Assembly (NCBI GenBank): GCA_030068075.1
Contig: JAINVK010001252.1
Span: 58,081-122,080 of the forward strand
Direction: 5' to 3'
DNA length: 64,000 nt
DNA from: Paguma larvata
Lineage: Eukaryota; Chordata; Mammalia; Carnivora; Viverridae
Made by a program: the position numbers and the translations under genes. A model generated the notes under the pieces. The model did no database searches, was not told where the DNA came from, and saw only the letters and a list, made by a program, of their open reading frames with translations. Below are positions 9,843 to 20,729 of this stretch, piece by piece (position 1 is the first letter of the stretch; each line of letters starts with the position of its first letter).

Positions 9843-10264
9843 GCGTGTCCTGCTGAGGCTGGCTCATTCGTGCAAGACTCATACAGACTTTCACCCAAGG
9901 AGTCCTTACAGATCAACATGTACAACCTTCCCTAAAAACCCTCTACGAAACTCTCACCTCTGGTTTTCCTCAGAAGCACTTTCTAGGTGTGCTTGGGTGC
10001 CATCTAGTGTCAGATATAGGTAGTGCTGTGTCCTAGCCTCCCTGCTTCACTGTTTCTCCTGCCATTGCTACCCATTTAATTCCCTACGCTCATAGTAGGA
10101 GACGTACATATGTGTGTGCCTTAGTCACTCTTTCATTCACTCAACAAACGTTTAGTGAGGGCTTGCTTGTGCACAAGGCATTGCAGCAGACAGACAGGAT
10201 GACCTCGTCTCCTTCAGTTTCCTTTCTTTACGCGTGAGGAGGGGTAACCTCAGAGAGGCGTGAA
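9843..10264. other. unique sequence
   Basis: No clear gene. At 10125-10200 ctttcattcactcaacaaac...cattgcagcagacag resembles the common 'ttcattcattcaacaaatatt' class of old repeat, but too little remains to assign it. Confidence 0.35.
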
Positions 10265-10400
10265 GACAGTGGGTTTTGAAGGTTGACCTTCCAGCAGCAG
10301 ATCTGAGCTCTGGAAAGCTTGCCTCAATTTCCTGGCGTGTCCAAGGCAAATAACAGTATTGCCCTTGTAGGGTTGTGTCACGGGGATTCGGTGTGACAAG
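10265..10400 (+). mobile_element. MIR SINE, diverged
   Basis: Blocks in MIR order: gtgggttttgaaggttgacc, gcttgcctcaatttcctggc, caaataacagtattgccc, ttgtagggttgtgtcacggg. Assignment rests on core-like word order. Confidence 0.55.
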
Positions 10401-10420
10401 ACGCGTGGCCGGTCTGGGTT

Positions 10421-10451
10421 TTCGTTGTTGTTGTTGTTGTTGTTTTTGTTG
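10421..10451. repeat. (GTT)n microsatellite
   Basis: About nine GTT units. On the minus strand it reads as CAA repeats, giving a spurious poly-Gln frame. Confidence 0.95.
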
Positions 10452-11258
10452 CAAGCACCAAAAATCAAACTTCGGTAAGTAGAAAAAGCGTTTCTTAGAA
10501 AAATCTCAGATGGCTCCCAGAATCGATGGAGGCGGGGCTGGGAGTGGCTCTGTTGGTCTCTCTTCTCTGTCTCTTGCACAGCTCTTATGTTTGTCGTCCT
10601 GACCCCTCTCTGCGGAACCGCTTGCCGCTCCCTAGTCCACACGGAGGAAGGCGGGCCTGCTTCCCGAGTGTGCACTTTTCCTGCTGGTCCTCTAGGCAGA
10701 GACGGAGTCTCTCAGCGAGTCAGAGTCCTGGGCAGGCGCCCTGAGCAGCCTGGCTCGGGCCGGCTCTGAGGCGGGGCGGGTCCAGCCGGCTGCCGGAAGC
10801 CCCCGGAGCTGTGGCCCCAGACGAGAGCTCTGGCAGGTGCAGGCGCCGGCCCATCAGGTTGGCTCTGTGAGCCCCTTCCTCAGTGGGGGGAACCGAGTGC
10901 AATCACGGAGGGGTCCGCTCACCTTCCCAGGGTGGACCTGAGTCTTCCTGAATGTCCCTGTGGCGTCAGCATCTCTGGCCTCATCGGGACATTCCGCCGG
11001 GTCACACTGCTCGCCCCGGGGTGTCTTCGTCCTCAGCCCTGGGCCTGCAGGTGCTCCGGCCCCACAAGGAGCCACCCTTAGCTCTCTGCCAGGGATCCTG
11101 CCGCTGGTGTGTGCCCGGGACTGACCAAGGGCGGGCCCGGCCTCAGCCCTGTTTGGATTTGGCCTTTCAGAAACACAGGACACTCAACGGCCGTCCCACA
11201 GGCCCAGGGCACCGGGGAGGCTTTCCTCGCCTTTGCCAGAGTGTGGCAGAGGTTCTTT
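10452..11258. other. unique GC-rich sequence
   Basis: No repeat or gene recognised. Long frames exist on both strands but lack recognisable domains. Confidence 0.4.
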
Positions 11259-11517
11259 AAAGATCGGGGCAGGGGTGGGGGGCGCCTGGGTGGCTCAGTC
11301 GGTTGGGCGTCCGACTTCGGCTCGGGTCACGATATCGCGGTTTGTGAGTTCGAGCCCCGCATCGGGCTCTGTGCTGACGGCTCAGAGCCTGTAGCCTGTT
11401 TCGGATTCTGTGTCTCCCTCTCTCTCTGCCCTTTCCTGACTCGCACTCTGTCTCTGTCTCTCAAAAATAAATAAATGTTAAAAAAAAATTAAAAAAAAAA
11501 GAAAAAAAAAGATCGGG
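11259..11517 (+). mobile_element. felid SINE, well preserved, perfect 10-bp TSD
   Basis: The full-length copy has an intact A box (ggctcagtcggttgggcgtc), B box (gtgagttcgagccc), body and a long A-rich tail (11479-11510). aaagatcggg flanks it on both sides (11259-11268, 11508-11517). It keeps more CpGs in the head than any other copy here, which argues for recent insertion. Confidence 0.97.
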
Positions 11518-12274
11518 ACCCTGCACTCCTGAGCTCCTGAGCTCCCAGCAGTACCTGTGGGGGGGGCGGCTGAGGGCTGCCTGTGGGGAGGGGGTGGGAA
11601 CGTCCCCTAGGAAATTAGCAGGGGAGGTCAGGAGGGGTAGGGCCGGGGCAGGAGCCATCTGCTTGCTTCTCTCGGCGTCTGCTCTGGGCACGTCCACAAG
11701 GAGCAGGAGGAGGCCTTCTGGGCCCTGTGCCTCCCTGCCCTGCTCAGACCATCGGTGCTTCACCCTTTGTCCCCCAAGGCCCGTCACTCTGTCGTGGACT
11801 CAGGCGCCCCTGAGACTCAGGGCTGCTCCCGGAGACGTTGGCACTGCTCTGCTGGAGAAGCCGCCTTACGCCGATGGTGCGTACTACTCGCGAACACCCG
11901 CCGGGCGCGGTGCACGCGTTCTTTCCGAGTGTCCTAGGCATTCGGTAAGAGCTGTTACCCCCATTTCATGGGTGTGGCAGCCGGCATCGAGCTCGGGGGT
12001 CTTAAGACCGGACAAGGGTCCACCTGGCCCCTGGCCCTCTCCATTCTCTAGCTGCTGCTGGAAGAATCTGGGCCGAATTCAGGCCCCCATTGGACAGTTC
12101 CCCCAGCAGGGTGGGGGGAGGCAGGGGCTTCTGAGCAGGAGGCCCAGAGACTGTCCGGCACAGGCCAGCGCCCCCGTGGCTTGCCCCAGGTGGCCTTGGG
12201 CCTTAGGCGGGCACCATCCCTTGTCCAGGGCAGGAGTGCCGCTGATTCTGTTTGCACTCAGCTAAAGGGGTTTT
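11518..12274. other. unique GC-rich sequence
   Basis: No repeat or gene recognised. A plus frame (11594-12265) is open for 223 codons but shows no domain or exon boundary and is best explained by GC content. Confidence 0.4.
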
Positions 12275-12498
12275 GGCCTCCTTCCTCTTTTTTTTTTTTT
12301 TTAAAGATTTACTTATTTTGGGGAGAGTACAAAGGGGGGAGGGGCAGAGAGAGGAGGACAGAGGATCCAACTCAGGCTCTGTGCTGACAGAGAGCCCGAT
12401 ATGGGGCTTGAACTCACGAACCTCGACATCATGACCTGAGCCGAAGTCAGACACTCAGCCGACTGAGCCATCCAGGTGCCCCTCTGCCTCCTCCCTCT
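12275..12498 (-). mobile_element. felid SINE with imperfect TSD
   Basis: The body is 12288-12482: poly-T tail, aggggcagagagaggagg, atggggcttgaactcacg, atcatgacctgagccgaagt, head end gagccatccaggtgcccc. Flanks ggcctccttcctctt and tgcctcctccctctt form a probable TSD. Confidence 0.93.
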
Positions 12499-12973
12499 TA
12501 ACCTGATGTCCCGGCCACCCGCACTGGAAGGATTCAGTTGCCACGGTCGCTTTTCCTAGAAGGGGACTCGTGGTTTCCTGAGAACCAGGTGGTGAGGGCC
12601 CTAGACTGCTGCAGCTCTGCCCCGGAGCGGCTGCTCTGCTGCCGTCCCTTCTCTGCGGGAGGATTGGGGCTGCATCGACCCCACGTACACACGTGCCCGG
12701 GGAAGGCCAGGGTGCCTCCGGTGGCCCGTGCTGCCGGCCGCCGCTCAGCGGGGAATTGCACAGACCGTGGTCACGGCCCCGGCCGGTGCACCTGGTATTT
12801 AGGAGCCCCCCTCTCACTCCTCGCCCCCACTCCGCCCCAGTCACTGTTCCGGGTTGTCCGAGCAGTGAGTATGGGTGTGTGTGGGAGAGACCGGGGCCCT
12901 GGTTCAGAGGCAGCTCCTCTGGAGGGGAGGAGGCTGCAGCATCTAGATTCCCACTCTTGAGCTAGCGGCTGGC

Positions 12974-13415
12974 TGTATTTTATTTTATTTTTAGAAGTTT
13001 ACTTATTTATTTATTTTATTTTATTTTTTAATTTTTTTAACGTTTATTTATTTTAAGAGACATAGAGACAGAGTATGAGCAGGGGAAGGGCAGAGAGAGA
13101 GAGAGACACAGAATCCGAAGCAGGCTCCAGGCTCTGAGCTGTCAGTACAGAGCCCGACGCGGGGCTCGAACTCACAGACCATGAGATCATGACCTGAGCC
13201 GAAGTCGGCCGCCCAACTAACTGAGCCACCCAGGCGCCCCTACTTATTTATTTATTTATTTACTTACTTACTTTACTTAGAGAGAGAGCACGTGAGTGTG
13301 AGCAGGGGAGGGACAGAGAGAGCGAGAGAATCCCAAGTAGGTTCCACACCGTGAGCACAGAGACCAACGTGGGGCTCGAACTCACGAGCCGAGAGATCGT
13401 GACCTGAGGCGCTGT
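12974..13415 (-). mobile_element. older felid SINE, split and 5'-truncated
   Basis: Its T/ATTT-rich tail is cut in two (12974-13000 and 13242-13275) by a younger minus SINE. The body continues to atcgtgacctgaggc (about 13412), where the tRNA-like head is missing. Confidence 0.85.
13001..13257 (-). mobile_element. younger felid SINE inserted in another SINE tail
   Basis: Complete minus copy (13018-13240) ending gagccacccaggcgcccc. The TSD acttatttatttattt is present at 13001-13016 and 13242-13257, drawn from the older SINE's ATTT-rich tail. Confidence 0.93.
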
Positions 13416-13974
13416 AGTTGAGTGACGGTGACAGAGGCAAGGGCCCCCGGGGCTCAGTTCCCCGTCCTCCCCACCGCAGTCATCAAGGTGGGCACCTGGG
13501 CCCGGGGCCAAGGAGGTGCTCGGTGGGGGTGGGGGTTGACATCCCAGTCCCAGCGGGGGTGAAGCTGGCCACCAGCTCTGGGGCCAGGGTGGGGAGGGAC
13601 TGGGCCTGGGGCAGGGTCTGTGGGAATGGCCAGAGCTGGGAGAGGGATCTGAAGGGGAGGGTCAGGCCTGCAGTGTCTGCGTGAGGGGCGGGGTTGGTCC
13701 CAGGTCTGTGTTTAACACTTACATGCCAGGCACTGGGGAGACCTCGCTCCCCAGTGAGAAGAGACAATTCCTTTCCTCTTGGGGCCTAGGGGCTAATAAA
13801 GCGGGGGGGGGGGTACACGGCCCCGAGGGCGCGGGCACAGGGGAGTTCTGGCAGGAGAGCGTAGCCGGGCCTTTACCAGCAGGAGAGAGCAGCGGGAACT
13901 CTCACCGCTTAAGGTCCCCAGCCCTGGCCACCAGCCCCTTCCTGCCTGCCGTTTCCTGCCGTCAGCTGAGGTTT
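13416..13974. other. unique GC-rich sequence
   Basis: Mostly unassigned. At 13705-13800, tttaacacttacatgccaggcactggggag followed by a cctttcctcttggggcctagg block resembles an old repeat with the 'tgccaggcactg' signature. A run of about twelve G lies at 13803-13814. Confidence 0.4.
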
Positions 13975-14110
13975 TGGAGGGAGCACTGACTGTCGTGGTG
14001 ACCTCGGTTCTGAGTTCCTCTATCTCTCTGGGCCTCAGTTTCTCCATCCATAAAACGGAACTTTTTAATGAAGAATTCTTACCAGGTTTAAACAATGTAT
14101 GTGACCGTAC
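13975..14110 (+). mobile_element. MIR SINE fragment
   Basis: The classic MIR core phrase tctctgggcctcagtttctc followed by catccataaaacgg (14025-14060) is recognisable. The rest is diverged. Confidence 0.7.
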
Positions 14111-15299
14111 TCTGGAGGTTGGAACATGCTGGAATTATGAGTTTCCATCCAGTGGTTTCAACGTCAGCATTCTTATTCCTGCCAGTCCTAGAATCTCACC
14201 ACGGGAGCAGGACGTCACCACTAGCCCGGCCCAGGCCTGTCGTTCAGAGACAAGAAGGCCGAGGTCAGGGGGCGGCTGGCCTCCCTGCGCCCTGTCTCGC
14301 GGCGCACGATGCATCATCACCCAAACGACAAAGGGCTCAGAGAGGCCAGAGTGTCCCTTCTCCCGCCGAGGGGCCGAGGTGGCTGGCGGAGACCGGATGA
14401 CAGACCTGGCCTCCAGTGTGGGAAACTTCTGGGTCTCGGGGCCTCCCGCTCTTAGCAAGACAGAGCTGTGCGTGTCTTCAGATACCGATCCCCTGATCCC
14501 CGGGCCGGGTGGGATGGGGTGACAGCGCTCCTTGCTCTGTGACATCCTCGTGCAGATCAGATGCTTCCCCCCTCGGAGGGCGGACCCTCAATAAAATCAA
14601 CAGCAGCGCCCCAGCTCTCCCCGCGGGGACCACATTAATCTTCACGTTTTTGCCACATCGCTGGTTCTCATGACAGCTCAAGATGTTTTTCTGCTTCTGA
14701 GTCTCCCTTTTATTAAAAGACTCCCGAGCCCCACAGACGTGTTAATCAGCGGCCCCCGTGGCACCCCCGAGCCTTTCCATTCTCCCCGCTCAGCCTCTGC
14801 CTCTTTGCTGCTCCCACAAGTCTTTCCACATCATTCATTCTGACATTTAAAAGTTTCCGAGCTTGTTCTGAAATGCCACAAAACTGCCTTTGTTGTTTGC
14901 GTGCTTCGGAATGCGGAGAATCCCAGGACACTGGGAAGGAGGGCCCGCCTGCTCCGGTCAGGATGGTCGGACCCGAGGGCTGGATGCTTGCGCAGGGATG
15001 AAGCTCCGGGGCTGCCCCCGCCCCTCCCTCCACAGGGGCCTCGTGGGCTCAGGTGCTGCCTGCTTCCTGGCGCTTCTGTCCTCCTCACTCCGGCAGGCAG
15101 ACCCCGTCTGGTCCCTCCCAAGGATCACGGAGTCGCTCCGAGTATCCCAGCTCTTCAGGAAGAACATTCTTCTTTACCCCATTGCGTGATTTCTCCACCT
15201 TCTGCCTGGTTCCTGCTGGTGACAGGCCCTCCAGGTCTCGGGAGAGAATGTTGGAGAAAACAGAACCGGGTGTTTGGGTCGCCAGCTGTGGAGGCTGTC
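14111..15299. other. unique sequence with possible regulatory segment at 14560-14900
   Basis: No repeat or gene recognised. 14560-14900 is lower in CpG and holds homeobox/FOX/SOX-like words (cacattaatcttcacg, ttattaaaagac, gtgttaatcagc, acattcattctgacat, cctttgttgtttgc). A conserved noncoding element is possible; nothing here proves it. Confidence 0.35.
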
Positions 15300-15519
15300 T
15301 TTTTTTTTTTTTTTTTTTTAATGTTTATTTATTTTTGAGAGAGAGACAGAGCGTCAGCAGGGGAGGGGCAGAGAGAGAGGCAGACACAGAGTCCAAAGCA
15401 GGCTCCAGGCTCTTATGAGCCATCATCACAGAGCCCGATGCGGGGCTCGAACCCACAGACCGTGAGATCATGACCTGAGCCGAAGTCGGCCGCTTAACCA
15501 ACTGAGCCACCCAGGCGTC
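15300..15519 (-). mobile_element. felid SINE with long uninterrupted T tail
   Basis: Nineteen or more T, then aatgtttatttatttttgag, aggggcagagagagaggc, ggctcgaacccacagaccgt, head end gagccacccaggcgtc. The tail and CpGs are well preserved, so it is a young copy. Flank match is short (gtctt both sides). Confidence 0.96.
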
Positions 15520-16149
15520 TTCTTACGCAGGCCCGAGCGCTGGGCCCCTTTCAATCAGCCGTTGCGTCCAGCTCGCTCCGGCCAAAGGTGCCGTTTTGCA
15601 AGCACACGACGCCCTTCGCAGCGATCCGCTACCTCGCGGACGTGCCCGGCGCAGGGGTGCCGAGTCGGTGGGCGAGCCGGGGCTGGAGCTGCATCCCGGC
15701 GACCCGAACACCAGGCCCCAGCCGGCCTGCCACCTTCCTGGGCCTGTGTCTGAGCTGAGCGACTCCTCCTGCAGTTTCCAGAACTATGCGCAGTGATGCA
15801 GACATTGCTGGGGCCCCCGCCCCGCCCCCAGTCTTAAAGACACACTTCCGGCTTCTTCGCGCTCGTCGTTCCCAGGCTTTTGGGCTCACAGGTTAGAAAA
15901 AGTCAACCGTAAGGCAGGTGCAGGGGACCACGATTTATTCTGCCTTCCGAAGACGTGGATGAGAACCAAACAAAACACTCAGAATCACGCTTCCTAAAGC
16001 AAAGCGCATTTTAATGCCGAAAGGAAGGGAATATAATCAGCGGAAGGCAGTGCTTACCAAGAAAGGGCGAGTCGCCCGCCGCCGTCTTCACTGCGGCCCG
16101 GTGCGGGAGAAACCGCGGCAGCCCGTGTCAAGTGAGCCAGCCACCGGCA
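15520..16149. other. unique sequence, CpG-rich at 15520-15720
   Basis: Dense CpG around ctacctcgcggacgtgcccg and gggcgagccggggctgg. A possible small CpG island without a recognisable exon. The remainder is unassigned. Confidence 0.4.
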
Positions 16150-16258
16150 TTTCTGAACCGGAGCTCCTCACACTTGAAGCGATCTCCGGGGGTCTTGTTA
16201 AAATGCAGATTCTTACTCGTTAGACCCTGGGCGGGGTCTGAGATTTTCCAGGTGAGCC
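16150..16258 (+). mobile_element. MER5A-type hAT-Charlie fragment
   Basis: gggggtcttgttaaaatgca, gattcttactcgttagaccc, tgggcggggtctgagatttt, ccaggtgagccc follow MER5A order. Both terminal inverted repeats are poorly preserved. Confidence 0.7.
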
Positions 16259-17062
16259 CCCCTCCTCCTTCCGTCTTTGAGTGGCAAGAGTACCCTCTGT
16301 ACGACGCCGCGGACCAGCCCGGGGGTCACCGATGCCAGTGCAAAACAGAATTAGGTGCAACGGGTTTTTGGGTACCAGTTTTCCAGCTAGACTCTCTGCT
16401 ATTACACGGCCACGGCCACGGCCGGGGGAGACCGCTGCTTTCCGGGCAGGGGCAAAACACACAGTCGTGCGCCAGGACCCTCTGTAGCCGGGCCCGCCTG
16501 GGAAGAGTGGCGGCTGGACAGGTCCCGTCATCCCGGCCCAGCACCAGCGTGGCAAGAGGGCTCGGGGGTTTCAAGCCCGCTTCCTGGGCTTCCTTAACCC
16601 CAGCAGCCGCCTGCCCCTTGTCCACCGCCCCCTCCCCAAAGCCAAAACCCAAACCGGAAGTGCAATGCGGATTCGCTGGGCATCAAATGCGGCAGGCCCG
16701 GCCAGCCGCAGAGGTAGCATTCTGAGCAGAGGGGGTCACCATCGGGCGGAAATTCCTGCGATCCGGCTAGAATTGTAGGCAGGTGGGACAACGTGGAGGT
16801 AGCCGTGCCTGCGTGTTGTGGGGGGGAGTGAGGGGTGAGGAGTGGGGGGCTGAGGGGGTGAGGAGTAAGGAAGAGGAGCGGAGGTCGGGACAGAGCACTC
16901 GGAGGTCCCCAGGGAGACGTGCATTGGACATCTCCTCCCTGCCCCCACACACCCTTACGCCTGAAATCATACGTATGTTACATGACAACACGCAGCCTTA
17001 CTGCGTGTGACGCCCTCTCATTTTTAAAAAACAATTCTGAAGTGCTGGCTCTGGTGCGCTGA
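16259..17062. other. unique sequence with a G-rich tract
   Basis: No gene recognised. 16815-16885 is extremely G-rich with five runs of four or more G, so DNA or RNA quadruplex formation is possible on the plus strand. A (CCACGG)-like short run occurs at about 16409-16424. Confidence 0.45.
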
Positions 17063-17279
17063 TTTTTTTTCTTTAGAGGTTATTTATTTATTTTGGGAGA
17101 GACAGAGACAGTGCAAGAGGGGAGGGGCAGAGAGAGAGGAAGAGAGAGGATCCCAAGCAGGCTCTGCACTGTCAGCTACGGAGCCCGATGTGGGGTTCGA
17201 ACTCATGAACCGCGAGATCATGACCTGAGTCAAAACCGAGAGTCGGATGCTTCACAGACTGGGCCCCCCAGGCGCCCCT
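17063..17279 (-). mobile_element. felid SINE
   Basis: Tail ttttctttagaggttattta, body agacagagacagtgcaagag...cccaagcaggctctgc, tgtggggttcgaactcatga, head end gggccccccaggcgcccc. Moderately diverged. No long TSD is evident. Confidence 0.93.
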
Positions 17280-17636
17280 CTGGCCTACTAACTTGATCGC
17301 AGGGCTCACTACTGAGTCATGACCCAGATTTTTGCCAAATACTCAAGTACCTTGAGGGCCTTTTCTTAAGTTGAGAATATGTGATTCTTTAACCTGTCGT
17401 GGTGTGAGGCACGGGTCTTCTCTAATACAGGAAGACCTAATTTAGGAAATATGCACTTAAAATTATGACTTCCAAGTTCTACCCTGTAAGATCTTAGTGA
17501 AGGGATCTATTTCTTTGGTAAACTCAGAGCATCTAAGAAAATGGATGAACGAATGAACTAGTGTATTCTTAGTATATACTTAAGTCCGTGGATGGAAGAT
17601 TTCAGGACAAAATAAGTTTTGAAAGAAGTATTATTA

Positions 17637-17855
17637 GGGCGCCTGGGTGGCTCAGTTAAGCGTCCAACTTCGGCTCAGGTCATGATCTCACGGTCCGTGG
17701 GTTCAAGCCCCGTGTCAGGCTCTGTGCTGACAGCTCAGAACCTGGAGCCTGCTTCAGGTTCTGTGCCTCCGTCTCTCTCTCTGCCCCTCCCCTGCTCAGT
17801 CTCTGACTTTCTGTCTCTCAAAAATGAATAAAAACATTTAAAAAAAATTTTTTAA
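17637..17855 (+). mobile_element. felid SINE
   Basis: Head gggcgcctgggtggctcag with a short deletion before taagcgtcc, then ggttcaagccccgtgtcagg, full body and A-rich tail. Young-looking overall. Confidence 0.95.
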
Positions 17856-18867
17856 ATGAGATTAGAGAGTGAGGTCGCCTCCTCCGATGTACACACAGCA
17901 ACTGTGTCTGGGCCGGGACTGGCCCCGGGGCCCCAGCTCCTCGTGGAACATTCGCCCTCCTTCCGGCTCCGGTTTCTCCTCATTCCCAGTTACCCAAACA
18001 CACAACTGCTGGGACAGCCTTCTGTTTGTTGTAAATTCCTCTTTTTGGAAAGAAAACCACTTTTATATTTCTAAGATGAGTTGATTTTGACTTGCAGAAT
18101 CAAAAAAGAAAACAGGAATACGGTGAAAGTCAATGTTAACGTCAGAAGGCGCTTGTGTCCCCGGTCAGACGCTTCCTCTGGTGTGCTCACCAGACCACAT
18201 CTTGCCCAGTGCCCTTCGGGCATCTCTCCTCTGACGAGGGTCTCCAGACGAGGGTCGGGCGGCACAGACAGGCTTGCTCTGGTCACTGACCATGTGCTTT
18301 GGTGCCTCCCACGGTGCAGTGACTTTTGTCCCCGCGCCTCCCAGCGATGCCCCTGTGTGTGCAGAGAGGCTAAATGAAGCGTCTGGCAGGGGTGTGGGAA
18401 ACGTGATGGCCCGTTTCCCTTAGGGAACGTACACTTGGGGGGGGATACCTTCCTCCCCTCCCGGCAGACTGTTCCGGGGGAAGGTGGCTGAGGGGGGAGG
18501 CCGGCCGCTGTCCTTTGCCAAGCCCCACCGCTCCTCTGTCCGTGGGGGTCAGCTCGGGCTGTCTGAAGGCTCTGCCCTGCGTCTGCGCACAGAGCCACTT
18601 GATGGCGCTGTTAGAACTGCAGAAGAGAGGCTGCCTCCCTTGAAACAGTACCCCCCCTCTTTCCGATCCTCTCCAAACTGTCATTTCCACGCACCTCCTT
18701 CCAAACAGGCAGAACAAAATCATTTCCTAGCCCGTTCCTGCTGGCCCCGCCCCCCCCTGCCATCCTCTCCCGGCTGGGTGCGAAGAGTTGGTGGCCCCTC
18801 TGCCTGCTCTCCCGCGCTCCCATCCTTCCATCCTACTTTCCCAGATCTTTGTCATTCTGTGTTTCTC

Positions 18868-18901
18868 GGGGGGGGACGGGGGGGGGGTAGGGCCTCTGGG
18901 G
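18868..18901 (+). other. G-quadruplex motif
   Basis: Four G runs of 8, 10, 3 and 4 bases separated by loops of 2, 2 and 5 bases, meeting the standard G4 pattern on the plus strand. Confidence 0.85.
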
Positions 18902-20665
18902 TCCCAGGCAGTCTGCCGGAGGAGAGAGGGCCATGAGAAGCTCCTAAGGACCTGGGGATCTTAAAGAGAAAGCAGAAGTGTGTGGACTTGTTTTCTACAA
19001 GGAAGGAGCAGTTAGCCCTGGGGGAGGGGGGAGGCGGAGAGCAGCGGCTGCGTGGAGAGGGGTCACTGGGAGAAGGTGCTCGGGAAGAATGGGAGGAATG
19101 TGCAGACAGCGCAGGAAATGGGCTCTCTCGGGCGGAATCTTGGCATTAGGTTGCACGGATTAAAGGCTTTCTGTTCTTGGCTTCCCAGCTGCCACTGTGT
19201 CAAAATCCCCCTCGAGCCACCGGGTCAAGGGTGGGCGGGGGCGTGGTCATAAGCGACCCTTGCCTGCATCCCTTGTTTTGGCTTCTGGTTCCCTGTTCTC
19301 GCTGCCACTTCCTCTTTCTCGGAGATGCGTGTGTGGCCGGGCCGGGGGCGGGGGGGACCACGAGCCAGAGAAGATGGGAAAGCACCCGTGCCCCACCCTG
19401 GCACCCTGGACCTCAGGTCTGCCCACCGCGGAGCCACCCGCCGCTGTCCCGCCTCGCCTTCCCAGGAGGAAGGAGAGGAGGCCGCTGCTGGGGAAGAGTT
19501 CGCTGGGAGGAAGGCATTTTCCCTGAACAATGACCAGGAAACACTGTCTTGCCTGATCGTCTGGGACAGGCGCTGCCCTCTTGGCAGAGTCCTCTGAGGG
19601 CTGGTTAAACCGTGTGAATGCCAGTGAGGCAGTCCCCTGACTCAGAGCGGCCCCCGCAGCACAGGCCGCCAGGCCTCCCGGTTTCCCCCCCAGCCGGTGC
19701 GCGCCACGCCCCCCTCTCCTGCCAGCCAGCGCTGACCCTGAGTGGGGACCCAGGCCGGCCCTGCCGCCCGCAGGTGGGAGGTCATTCTCTGCTGACTCAG
19801 GCCCCGACTGGGGCAGGTGCATGCCTTCAACCCTATGAGTAATACCCGGCTTTTCATCTTCAAAGGGCCTTCCCAAGATTAACCAATTAGTCACCCCCAG
19901 GAGAGCTACAAAGCAGGCTATTATTGTCTTCATTAAGCCTGTGATGGAAGCGGGGGAGGGCGCGTGGAGTCCCCACCCCAGGCTAGCGAGAGTCTGGGTT
20001 CGGGTGCCTGTGAGCAGCCGCTCGGGACGCCCCCAGCGGGTGGCAGGGTGTGTGGCGATGAATCGAGGACACCCTCAAGTAGAGGCCGGAGCTCCTCCAG
20101 GGGCAGAAGTTGCGAGGAGAGGACCGGAGGGTCTCAGGCCGCAGGAAGGGTATCCCTCGGAACCCAGAGCGAGCAGATGCAAAGACAGGTTGACCCAAGC
20201 TTCCGCACGGAGGGCTCCCCCAGATGTTCTAAACCCTCAGAAACCAGTGCTGGCTATGCCCCTCGGAGCCCTCCAGATATCTGTGAGACGAGGCTTGGAA
20301 CACTTCCCTTTTTGTATCCGTGTGAGGATTTCGAATGACTAAAAACGATCAAGCACATGTCACTCAGGCACCTTGCAGACCCGACGCACGACGTGGGAGG
20401 TCGGAAGAGCCAGAGGCGAGCGCTCGTCCAGGTCACTCCGCGCCGGGGGTTCGCCCCCTTCCAGACGCGCAGCGCGGATCAGAGAGTTTCAGGAGGGAAG
20501 GCCGTCCTGGTGACGGAGGGAGAACCGACGCACCTTCTGGAAGCCAGACAGCAGAGCAATCCTTTCAGTCAACCCTGTCTGCAGCTGCTTTTTATAAACT
20601 TGGCATCAATGTGTGCCTGGGAACGCCAGGACAGTGTATCTGGAAAATATTTGCTACCCTTCGAA

Positions 20666-20729
20666 AACACACACACAGACTCACACACGCGCGCACGCGT
20701 GTGCGCCCAGACACACACACACGCACACG
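20666..20729. repeat. imperfect (CA/CG)n microsatellite
   Basis: Alternating purine-pyrimidine tract containing cacacacagactcacacacg and cgcgcacgcgtgtgcgc. A Z-DNA-prone segment. Confidence 0.9.

Noticed and set aside
10007..10021. Second CTCF site (gccatctagtgtc)
   Set aside because: Too many core mismatches compared with 2433-2447.
11594..12265. 223-codon plus-strand frame
   Set aside because: GC-driven open frame with no recognisable features.
15325..15510. Recurring peptide pattern AQSVKRPTSAQVMISRSVGSSP seen at many places, here and at 17619, 49661, 53378, 57478 and others
   Set aside because: It is translation of the felid SINE body, not a gene family.
19247..19933. 228-codon minus-strand open frame, longest in the window
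   Set aside because: It lies in GC-rich DNA where stops are rare, overlaps open frames on the other strand, has no domain or exon signals, and its peptide is low in natural character.
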